Of a stretch of DNA of 5,030 bases, positions 1-4,540 are shown piece after piece; the first letter of the stretch is position 1, and each line of letters opens with the position of its first letter. The stretch comes from Acidimicrobiales bacterium (lineage in GTDB: Bacteria; Actinomycetota; Acidimicrobiia; Acidimicrobiales; JABEUL01): NCBI GenBank assembly GCA_013044465.1, contig JABEUL010000209.1, forward strand, positions 1 to 5,030, read 5' to 3'. A model generated the notes under the pieces. The model was not told where the DNA came from and ran no database searches. It saw only the letters and a list, made by a program, of their open reading frames with translations. Made by a program: the position numbers and the translations under genes.

Positions 1-31
1 AGCAGCAGCGTAGGTATTTTCGCACTTAGTC

Positions 32-47
32 AATGTTTCCAAACATT
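32..47. repeat. Short AT-rich inverted repeat downstream of zwf
   Basis: AATGTTT and AAACATT form perfect 7-bp arms around CC (or 6-bp arms with a 4-base loop). The repeat lies about 50 bases beyond the zwf stop codon. It could be a weak transcript-end hairpin, but on the zwf strand it is not followed by a run of T and it is poor in GC, so it does not meet the usual form of an intrinsic terminator. It could equally be a protein-binding palindrome. No gene is visible in bases 1-95. Confidence 0.35.
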
Positions 48-95
48 TAAAGTTTTGGTCACCTTCCTGACTAATAAGCAAACCTCCCCTTCATT

Positions 96-1493
96 TCACA
101 GTACTGGGTTGTGCCAACTACTATGCGGTGGGATGAGCGAGTCAGCTTGCATCAGTCCCCAGCTGCCTGGCGGGTACGGATGAGCACTGTCATGGTGCGC
201 GAGGACGGGGTCGACGACTTCCCAGGCAGCCTCAACACTATCTTCGCGAGTGAACAACGCACGATCGCCCACCAAAGCGTCTCCGAGGAGGCGCTCGTAG
301 GGTTGTCGCTCACTCGGTTGCCCATTGAGCAAAGAGAGTTCACGCTGGTCGCCAATGAACTCCTCCCCGGCATGCTTGACCCGGGCGGCAAGTGCGATCT
401 GAGGGTTAGGTGCGATCTGAAAACGCAAGTAGTTGGCCCGACCGTCTTTGGGTGACGAGTCATCGAACAGCCGTTGAGGTGGTGGCTTCAGTTCGACGAG
501 CACCTCCGATGCAGTCTCGGCCAAGCACTTGCCTGATCTCACGTACCAGGGAACATCAGCCCAACGCCATGAGTCAATGAACAATCGAAGGGCGCAGAAT
601 GTCTCCACGTCGGAATCCTTCGCCACGCCCGCCTCGTCCTTATAGCCAGTGAACTGACCTCGGACCACGTCAGAGGCAACGAGTGGTCGCATCGCCTTGA
701 ACACATTGAACTTTGCTGTCTTCACCGCAACGTCGCCTTGGAATGCGGGCGGCTCCATAGCAAGCAGTGCGACAACCTGGAGCAGGTGGTTCTGAACTAC
801 GTCCCGCAGGCAACCAGCAGTCTCATAGAAAGCGCCGCGACCTTGGACACCGAACTGCTCGGCCATAGTGATCTGCACGCTACTGATGTAATTCCGATTC
901 CAGATCGGTTCAAGGAAAGAGTTGGCAAAACGGAAGTAGAGGAGATTCATGATCTCCTCCTTGCCGAGAAAATGATCAATGCGAAAGATAGCGTCCTCTG
1001 GAAACGTTGATCGCACGACACGGTTCAACTCTTGCGCCGAGGCGAGATCATGTCCAAACGGCTTCTCGACGATGACACGAGCGTCCTTACTAAGTCCTGC
1101 ACTTTTCAGCCCCTCAATCACCCTAGCGAACAAAGAGGGCGGAATAGCGAGATAGTGAATGGGGCGGCTTGCACCTGAGAGTGCCTTCCTAAGAGCATCA
1201 AAGGTGCTCGATTCGCCATAATCGCCGTCAACGTACACCAAGAGCGACAACAGTCGATCTAATGCATCGGTGTCATCTATACCTTCGCTGGTTCTTTCAA
1301 TGCTGTCACGCGCACGGTCGCGAAGTTGTGGCAGATCCCACCCTGATGACGCGACCCCAACAACGGGGATATTCAGCGTACCGCTCTTCACCATCTGATA
1401 AAGAGCGGGAAAGATCATCTTGTGGGCAAGATCGCCCGTTGCTCCGAAGAATACAAATGCGTCAGCCGCACCCTCCACGTCGTTGTCGCCCAT
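96..1493 (-). CDS. zwf: Glucose-6-phosphate 1-dehydrogenase
   Basis: This cytoplasmic enzyme oxidises glucose 6-phosphate to 6-phosphogluconolactone with NAD(P)+, the entry step of the oxidative pentose phosphate or Entner-Doudoroff route. The 465-residue protein is complete but slightly short for the family (about 480-510). The N-terminal nucleotide-binding fold carries GATGDLA at 17-23. EKPFG is at 143-147. The substrate-binding signature RIDHFLGKE at 171-179 has Phe where Tyr is common. The catalytic His of NHLLQ is residue 236, preceded by GCLRD, where GALRD is usual. RSGK is at 319-322, and the C-terminal PPGSWG at 441-446. The form GATGDLAHKMIFPALY resembles what I recall of an actinobacterial subgroup. 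The ATG is supported by AGAGGA seven bases upstream. No pentose-phosphate partner gene lies beside it in the window. Function is sure; whether the gene is chromosomal or element-borne is not. Confidence 0.96.
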   Translation of the reverse strand: MGDNDVEGAADAFVFFGATGDLAHKMIFPALYQMVKSGTLNIPVVGVASSGWDLPQLRDRARDSIERTSEGIDDTDALDRLLSLLVYVDGDYGESSTFDALRKALSGASRPIHYLAIPPSLFARVIEGLKSAGLSKDARVIVEKPFGHDLASAQELNRVVRSTFPEDAIFRIDHFLGKEEIMNLLYFRFANSFLEPIWNRNYISSVQITMAEQFGVQGRGAFYETAGCLRDVVQNHLLQVVALLAMEPPAFQGDVAVKTAKFNVFKAMRPLVASDVVRGQFTGYKDEAGVAKDSDVETFCALRLFIDSWRWADVPWYVRSGKCLAETASEVLVELKPPPQRLFDDSSPKDGRANYLRFQIAPNPQIALAARVKHAGEEFIGDQRELSLLNGQPSERQPYERLLGDALVGDRALFTREDSVEAAWEVVDPVLAHHDSAHPYPPGSWGLMQADSLIPPHSSWHNPVL

Positions 1494-1529
1494 TAACAGT
1501 CCTCTTCTCGCGTTGTTGGTCTTGGCATG

Positions 1530-1557
1530 AGTATAAGGTTCACACAGAGTTTCTCAC
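1530..1557 (-). promoter_or_regulatory. Candidate zwf promoter
   Basis: On the minus strand TATACT (1530-1535, five of six to TATAAT) lies 16 bases downstream of GTGAGA (1552-1557, a weak match to TTGACA). Transcription would begin near 1523, giving a leader of about 30 bases before the zwf ATG. The -10 match is good and well placed, but the -35 is weak. Confidence 0.35.
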
Positions 1558-1626
1558 TGCTCTTTGCAGGAATCACCATCCTCAAATGATCAGACTTTGC
1601 CTGTTTCTTAAAACCATGCACATTAC

Positions 1627-1707
1627 TTATGCTAGTTTCTGCTCTGTATGAACTGCTAGTAGTTGTTCAGATTTAGTAGGTAAGATATATTCAATTAAGG
1701 AGTGCAT
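1627..1707 (-). CDS. Possible 26-residue peptide upstream of zwf
   Basis: An ATG at 1707 opens 26 codons ending in TAA, beginning MHSLIEYILPTKSEQ. It is preceded by AAGGAG with three bases before the ATG, a strong Shine-Dalgarno match at rather short spacing. The peptide has a hydrophobic start and a polar, charged second half; no family is recognised. It points the same way as zwf and ends about 130 bases before the zwf start, so it could sit on a longer zwf transcript. An inverted repeat covers its ribosome-binding site and start. A frame of this size can easily occur by chance, so the call is tentative. Confidence 0.22.
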   Translation of the reverse strand: MHSLIEYILPTKSEQLLAVHTEQKLA

Positions 1708-1716
1708 TCTCTCCTT
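1697..1716 (-). promoter_or_regulatory. Hairpin covering Shine-Dalgarno and start of the 26-residue ORF
   Basis: CTCCTT at 1711-1716 and AAGGAG at 1697-1702 are perfect 6-bp arms around eight bases. In minus-strand RNA the arm AAGGAG is the ribosome-binding site, the loop holds the ATG, and the downstream arm CTCCUU is an anti-Shine-Dalgarno-like sequence. Such an arrangement could repress initiation, but six base pairs alone are modest. Confidence 0.3.
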
Positions 1717-1763
1717 GTCGTGCCACATAATCCATTCAAGACTTGAGACTCTGACTTCTAAAT

Positions 1764-1809
1764 GGTTTCAAAATAATGGCAATACATGTAGGTGCAGTTG
1801 TTTGAAACC
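1764..1809. repeat. 46-bp nested palindrome
   Basis: GGTTTCAAA (1764-1772) and TTTGAAACC (1801-1809) are perfect 9-bp inverted arms. An 8-bp palindrome, TACATGTA (1783-1790), sits exactly in the middle; both share the centre between 1786 and 1787. The two 10-base stretches between them are mostly asymmetric (3 of 10 positions symmetric). The central palindrome cannot form a good RNA loop, so a DNA site bound by a dimer or tetramer (operator, recombination or resolution site) fits better than a terminator. No known consensus is recognised. Confidence 0.55.
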
Positions 1810-1869
1810 TCCTGGAAAGCCGAACCCCGGCGGTACACTACTCCAGTTTTACCAGCCTCTTTATCTATT

Positions 1870-1995
1870 TCATCGAGTGGTGACGCCGCTTAACTCACCC
1901 CAGATCTGCTCGTAGAAATTTCCAACCGTAGATTTTTGGCGAATTAATAATCCATCACTGAGAGTGACTCTCCCAGTGATGACGCTGATCAACAT
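1870..1995 (-). CDS. Possible 41-residue protein of unknown function
   Basis: An ATG at 1995 opens 41 codons ending in TGA. It begins MLISVITGRVTLSDGLLI and continues with a mixed, protein-like composition. GAGG lies five bases before the ATG, a usable ribosome-binding site. No family is recognised. The phrase GRVTLSDGLLIR resembles a beta-strand-turn segment, but that is only an impression. A strong hairpin lies inside the frame near its start, and a 10-bp palindrome lies 14 bp upstream of the ATG. It may be a real small gene, a remnant of a longer one, or chance. Confidence 0.28.
   Translation of the reverse strand: MLISVITGRVTLSDGLLIRQKSTVGNFYEQIWGELSGVTTR
1953..1981. repeat. Stable hairpin, 12-bp stem with a 2-base bulge
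   Basis: CATCACTG (1953-1960) pairs with CAGTGATG (1974-1981), and immediately inside AGAG (1961-1964) pairs with CTCT (1968-1971). Together they give a 12-bp stem with a CC bulge and a TGA loop. Neither strand has a T-run directly after it, so it is not a standard intrinsic terminator. It lies inside the possible 41-residue ORF. It could be a processing site, part of a structured RNA, or a protein-binding site. Confidence 0.55.
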
Positions 1996-2009
1996 CAAAA
2001 CCTCAAAAG

Positions 2010-2019
2010 TGTGTACACA
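2010..2019. repeat. Perfect 10-bp palindrome, operator-like
   Basis: TGTGTACACA is self-complementary, and further symmetric positions lie outside it (AA on the left, TT on the right, after one mismatch). It lies 14 bp upstream of the start of the possible 41-residue minus-strand ORF, where a repressor site would be plausible. No regulator family can be assigned. Confidence 0.35.
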
Positions 2020-2220
2020 ATTGATTTCACAGGAAAGAAAGACCTGCATTCAATAGTGGAGCCGTTTTTATCGTGGCCGAAACAAGACTCTTAAAAACAA
2101 GGAGCTGATTAAACTTGCAACTTGGGTGGTCAACTAGCTTTGTGCTTCGCTTTTTTTACTCAATTCCCATTTGCCCAACGAAATTCGCAATGAGTAGCTG
2201 GACCCACACCAGGAAAATCT

Positions 2221-2247
2221 GGCCAAATACCAAGAAGTAGTTTGGCC
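2221..2247. repeat. Hairpin, 10-bp stem with one bulged base
   Basis: GGCCAAATAC (2221-2230) pairs with GTA (2237-2239) and TTTGGCC (2241-2247), leaving a single bulged G at 2240 and a CAAGAA loop. On the minus strand it is followed by AGATTTTCC, so a weak minus-strand terminator is possible. On the plus strand no T-run follows. A smaller repeat (CCAG and CTGG, 2209-2222) overlaps its left edge. Confidence 0.45.
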
Positions 2248-2319
2248 TCTACATGGGTATCTGAATGATTCTAACCTCATGCTGTTTGGATGAATCAGTT
2301 TTCCAATATCTGGGCCACG

Positions 2320-2348
2320 TTCACCTAATCATATTTTTTTCCTAAATA
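2320..2348 (+). promoter_or_regulatory. Weak candidate promoter for the small ORF/xis pair
   Basis: TTCACC (2320-2325) and TAAATA (2343-2348) are 17 bases apart, but each is only a partial match to the -35 and -10 consensus. They are offered because they lie just before the structured leader and 66 bases before the first start codon. Another promoter could serve the pair. Confidence 0.18.
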
Positions 2349-2354
2349 GGTTGT

Positions 2355-2398
2355 ACCTCCCAAAGCTAATTAGTAGGGAGGTCAATATTTGACCGCCT
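2355..2398 (+). promoter_or_regulatory. Leader with two mutually exclusive hairpins
   Basis: ACCTCCC (2355-2361) is the perfect complement of GGGAGGT (2376-2382). The same segment also belongs to a second repeat: GGTCAA (2380-2385), TAT, TTGACC (2389-2394), extended by GG/CC outside one mismatch. Only one of the two structures can form in RNA. GGGAGGT also resembles a Shine-Dalgarno; seven bases after its GGAGG, TTG at 2389 opens ten codons that end in TGA at 2419-2421, overlapping the start of the 40-residue ORF. Read as DNA, GGTCAA-TAT-TTGACC is a good dimeric operator. Attenuation, translational control and repressor binding are all open. Confidence 0.4.
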
Positions 2399-2413
2399 TA
2401 GTAAGGAGAAAAA

Positions 2414-2536
2414 ATGAATGAGAAATTAAGGTGTCTTAACGACATCAAAAGTGTCAAAGAGTCAATAACAAAATTCAGCGCTAATGCTTTCAAGCTGGAT
2501 CAAGTTCAAAAAATGTCGGTAGGGGGAAACTCATGA
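2414..2536 (+). CDS. Hypothetical 40-residue protein coupled to the excisionase gene
   Basis: The ATG at 2414 follows AAGGAG at a spacing of five bases, a strong ribosome-binding site. The frame runs 40 codons to a TGA that overlaps the next ATG in an ATGA junction, typical of translationally coupled genes. The product begins MNEKLRCLNDIKSVKESITK, is Lys/Ser-rich and basic, and its first 25 residues could form an amphipathic helix. No family is recognised. A strong ribosome-binding site plus coupling to the excisionase-like gene makes it more likely real than most frames of its size. A role in excision control is a guess from position only. Confidence 0.55.
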   Translation: MNEKLRCLNDIKSVKESITKFSANAFKLDQVQKMSVGGNS

Positions 2537-2865
2537 ACAAGCAATTGAAAACAAACGAACTGGTAGCACCTCCAAAAAAAGGCAGCCAGAACCGTGGTCG
2601 CTATCTGACAATCCAGCAAGTACCGGTTGAGTATCCCATCTTCTCTGTTCGACTTCTTCGCCGCCTTGTCTACGAACGAAGGATCTCATTCAGCCGAGCA
2701 GGTCGCTATATCGTGTTCTCTGAAACAGATATCGAATCGTATCTTGAAAAGAATCGTGTGGAGAGCGTATCATCACCATGGGAGATCAATTCACTGTCGG
2801 GCAAGGTCAGTTTGCTTCCATCATTTGTCTCATCCTCGCAGACCCGCTCAAAATCATCTCTCTAG
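2533..2865 (+). CDS. Excisionase-like helix-turn-helix protein
   Basis: The 110-residue protein has a single winged-helix/helix-turn-helix domain at about residues 24-74, of the kind found in excisionases and MerR-like DNA-binding proteins. LTIQQV is at 25-30, VRLLRRLVYERRISFSRAGR (39-58) gives the recognition helix and wing, and YIVFSETDIESYLEK follows. The N-terminal 23 residues are basic. The tail after about residue 77 is Ser-rich and not part of the domain, which makes the protein longer than many excisionases. The start is set by the ATGA overlap with the preceding ORF and by GGGGGA five bases upstream. It faces the integrase tail to tail with a 25-base gap. The likely role is to bend DNA at the element end and steer the integrase to excision, perhaps also regulating transcription. 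Confidence 0.78.
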   Translation: MNKQLKTNELVAPPKKGSQNRGRYLTIQQVPVEYPIFSVRLLRRLVYERRISFSRAGRYIVFSETDIESYLEKNRVESVSSPWEINSLSGKVSLLPSFVSSSQTRSKSSL

Positions 2866-2890
2866 GCGACGATTCTGTTACCTAAGGGTG

Positions 2891-4051
2891 TTAGTTTGAG
2901 TGAACCATTCTTGCAGCCCGCCCTGCGGCATCTAGGGCGGCTGTGAGGTCTGCTTCTAAGTGTGGGAACAGGTGCCCGTATCGATCGTGAGTCACTTGGA
3001 TAGATGAGTGTCCAAGCCGCTTTGTCACAGCCAGTGGATGTGCTCCTTCTGCTACGAGGAAAGCTGCAAATGTGTGTCTCAGGTCATGGATTCTAAATCC
3101 ATCAGGGAGTCCTGCCAAACTAACAGCTCGCTTGAAATGACGAGCACGGAAATTCCCGTTACGTAAAGGTTCACCATCAGGAGAGGTGAATACAAAGGCT
3201 TCCGGGTCTTCAGGAATTTTTGTCAAAAGGTCTGCAAGAGAATCAACCAAGAATTGAGGAAGGGGTGCCGAGCGGGTTTCATAGGTCTTGGTTGCACTGT
3301 ACTCCAGTCTCCCGCTCACCTCTCTTACGGATTCTGTTACATCAATTCGCTTATTTACTATGTCAATCCGCTTGCGTCTGAGTGCAGCGATCTCGCCGAA
3401 CCTTAGACCTGTATAGGCATCAAGTAAAACTAAGAGACCATACCTTTCGAAAGTTCCTTTGCGACGACCTTTCTCGTCTTCTGGATGGGCAATGGCGTTA
3501 GCTAAAGTCGCTATTTGATCGTGAGTTGCAAAATGCATCTCTTCACGAGCCACCCTTGGAAGGTCTATTCCATCACAGGGATTAATTCGAAGTGCCCCTC
3601 CATCTACCGCTCCTCCAAGTACTTGGCGAAGAACACCAAATGCATTTCGTATAGTCCCTGGCCCGACTCCGGTTGCCACCTTATGAGCTATCCAACCTTT
3701 TATCATTAATTTGTCGATTCGACCAACTGCAATTGTTCCAAAGTCTGGCAGTACATGAGTTTCAAGAATGGACCCATAGCCGACTCTCGTGCCTCCACGT
3801 AAATTAACTTTGGTTGCCATCCAAGCTTCAGCCCACTGTGCAAAAGTTGTCCGAGCTATTCGAGGGTCAAGCCAGTCACCCCTTTGCATGTCTGCTCCAA
3901 CTCGCTGTAAATACATTTGTGCTTCACGCTTGGTGTTAAATGACTTGCCTCGTGGTCGACCATAGGTGTCCCTGTAACGGGCCTCCCAATTTCCACTTGG
4001 CTTCTTTCGGATTGAACCCACCGTTGCTCCAAGCGACATTCCAATAAACAT
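2891..4051 (-). CDS. int: Tyrosine-type site-specific integrase
   Basis: This enzyme cuts and rejoins DNA through a 3'-phosphotyrosine link to integrate and excise the element. The 386 residues show an arm-binding N-terminal domain (about 12-60, GSIRKKPSGNWEARYRD), a core-binding helical domain (about 68-155) and a catalytic domain (about 172-375). All six expected active-site positions are present: Arg217 in TGLRFGE, Lys255 in SATKTYETR, His322 and Arg325 in HDLRH, His348 in LGHSS and nucleophile Tyr358 in HDRYGH. It therefore looks functional. The longest frame starts at ATG 4051 with a weak ribosome-binding site. GTG at 4021, just before GSIRKKPSG, has GGAG five bases upstream and fits the usual family start, so the true protein may be 376 residues. 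It reads away from tRNA-Arg, as expected for a tRNA-targeted element. Confidence 0.95.
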   Translation of the reverse strand: MFIGMSLGATVGSIRKKPSGNWEARYRDTYGRPRGKSFNTKREAQMYLQRVGADMQRGDWLDPRIARTTFAQWAEAWMATKVNLRGGTRVGYGSILETHVLPDFGTIAVGRIDKLMIKGWIAHKVATGVGPGTIRNAFGVLRQVLGGAVDGGALRINPCDGIDLPRVAREEMHFATHDQIATLANAIAHPEDEKGRRKGTFERYGLLVLLDAYTGLRFGEIAALRRKRIDIVNKRIDVTESVREVSGRLEYSATKTYETRSAPLPQFLVDSLADLLTKIPEDPEAFVFTSPDGEPLRNGNFRARHFKRAVSLAGLPDGFRIHDLRHTFAAFLVAEGAHPLAVTKRLGHSSIQVTHDRYGHLFPHLEADLTAALDAAGRAARMVHSN

Positions 4052-4101
4052 CGGCCGCCTTGACCAGATAATGGCGTCGCAATAAATAAATTAGCAGAAA
4101 G

Positions 4102-4120
4102 TGTGGTCTAAATGTGGTCT
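4102..4120. repeat. Tandem direct repeat, probable integrase arm-type sites
   Basis: TGTGGTCT occurs at 4102-4109 and again at 4113-4120, separated by AAA. The 11-bp period places both copies on nearly the same face of the helix. They lie between the integrase start and the tRNA end where recombination is expected, the usual place of arm-type sites bound by the integrase N-terminal domain. They also lie in the likely int promoter region, so binding could repress int. The assignment comes from position and spacing, not from a match to a characterised element. Confidence 0.5.
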
Positions 4121-4187
4121 GTGTAAGAAATTTGGAACTACAAAATACTCAACGAGCAATTTTTATACCCTCTAACCTGCTCTTTTC

Positions 4188-4232
4188 TGGTGCCCCCGGC
4201 AGGACTCGAACCTGCGACGCACGGTTTAGGAA
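4188..4232 (-). other. Inferred attachment site (attL-like) in the tRNA 3' part
   Basis: The integrase gene starts 136 bases from the tRNA 3' end and reads away from it, the standard order for elements that recombine into a tRNA gene between anticodon loop and 3' end. The exact core cannot be set, because no second copy of this sequence is seen in the window; the span given is the anticodon-loop-to-CCA part. The other junction should carry a copy of the 3' part of the tRNA, in the same orientation, somewhere to the left. Confidence 0.55.
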
Positions 4233-4263
4233 ACCGACGCTCTATCCTCTGAGCTACGGGGGC
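4188..4263 (-). tRNA. tRNA-Arg(CCU)
   Basis: The minus strand folds as a complete tRNA. The acceptor stem pairs GCCCCCG (4257-4263) with CGGGGGC (4192-4198). The D arm is GCTC/GAGC, the anticodon loop TTCCTAA has CCT at 4228-4230 (decoding AGG), the variable loop has five bases, and the T arm is GCAGG-TTCGAAT-CCTGC. The discriminator is A and CCA is encoded at 4188-4190. One anticodon-stem pair, 27-43, is T-T and unpaired; all else is canonical. The gene appears intact, as expected if the element restored the 3' part upon integration. Confidence 0.97.
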
Positions 4264-4540
4264 AAGACAAATGGCTAATCAGTTAGCCTATCTGGATGTT
4301 TAATATTCTCTTGTAAATTGCCAAATAAACCTAATAGGTATCAATAGCAAGTTTACGGCAGATTCAAAGATACTATATTTGAACCAATTTCCTCTACGTC
4401 TACAGTTCAATAGAACTATGCCGATAAAAAACGTGGACATCCATGGAGAGAGGCTGCTTGCCGATGTGCAAATTCTTAAATAGAGAAGCGATGAACAACT
4501 GCTGGAACACCTGCCACCTGAGGGTAGAGGGTTCCGCTAA
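4264..4540. other. Gap between tRNA-Arg and the histidine kinase
   Basis: This AT-rich, divergent intergenic stretch should contain the tRNA promoter (minus strand) and the kinase promoter (plus strand), but neither shows a convincing pair of consensus boxes. Overlapping inverted repeats are present: TTCAAA (4363-4368) with TTTGAA (4378-4383), and TTGAAC (4379-4384) with GTTCAA (4405-4410). They could mark a regulator site. Two tiny plus-strand frames occur (4418-4483, 21 codons; 4491-4544, 17 codons). The second overlaps the kinase start in ATGA. Neither is called as a gene. Confidence 0.5.
4273..4288. repeat. Inverted repeat 9 bases upstream of tRNA-Arg
   Basis: GGCTAA (4273-4278) and TTAGCC (4283-4288) are perfect 6-bp arms around TCAG. 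The repeat sits directly upstream of the tRNA 5' end. It may form a hairpin in the tRNA precursor leader or be a site in the tRNA promoter. Confidence 0.4.

Larger units (their letters stand above)
1494..2413. other. 920-base gap rich in inverted repeats, no confident gene
   Basis: No reading frame here resembles a known protein. The stretch is AT-rich compared with zwf. It holds a candidate zwf promoter, two very small minus-strand ORFs with good Shine-Dalgarno sequences, a nested 46-bp palindrome, two stable hairpins, a 10-bp perfect palindrome and the leader of the small ORF/xis pair, each listed separately. T-runs at 2149-2156 and 2333-2340 are not preceded by a convincing hairpin. A longer plus-strand frame (1715-1915) has low-complexity, Cys/Pro-rich composition and no ribosome-binding site, and is not called. 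Decayed element DNA, regulatory DNA or an unrecognised small RNA are all possible. Confidence 0.6.

Noticed and set aside
111..1010. Plus-strand frames of 114 and 90 codons antisense to zwf
   Set aside because: They lie wholly within the well-supported zwf gene, have no family resemblance, and arise from its codon use.
1262..1651. Plus-strand 129-codon frame running from zwf into the gap
   Set aside because: About 230 bases overlap zwf antisense. The product is rich in Arg, Cys and His without domain features, and there is no ribosome-binding site.
1825..1831. CCCCGGC as a possible far attachment core matching the tRNA end
   Set aside because: Only seven bases match the tRNA 3' part and the flanks diverge; too short to call an attachment site.
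1715..1915. Plus-strand 66-codon frame
   Set aside because: No Shine-Dalgarno, Cys/Pro-rich composition unlike a folded protein, and it spans the nested palindrome.
1909..1938. GTAGAAATTTC ... GTAGATTTTT resembling a type V CRISPR repeat
   Set aside because: The order and stem do not match that repeat, it occurs once, and there are no spacers or cas genes.
2149..2156. T-run after GTGCTTCGC as an intrinsic terminator
   Set aside because: No stable GC-rich stem precedes it.
2627..2899. Plus-strand 90-codon frame overlapping xis
   Set aside because: It is a shifted frame of the xis gene and crosses the end of int; the helix-turn-helix motif is only in the other frame.
3515..4044. Short frames on both strands inside int (3515-3709 plus, 3856-4044 minus)
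   Set aside because: They are shadows of the integrase, whose catalytic and N-terminal motifs occupy the true frame.
4154..4182. GAGCA/TGCTC inverted repeat just beyond the tRNA 3' end
   Set aside because: Five-base arms with a 19-base spacer and no T-run; not distinguishable from chance.
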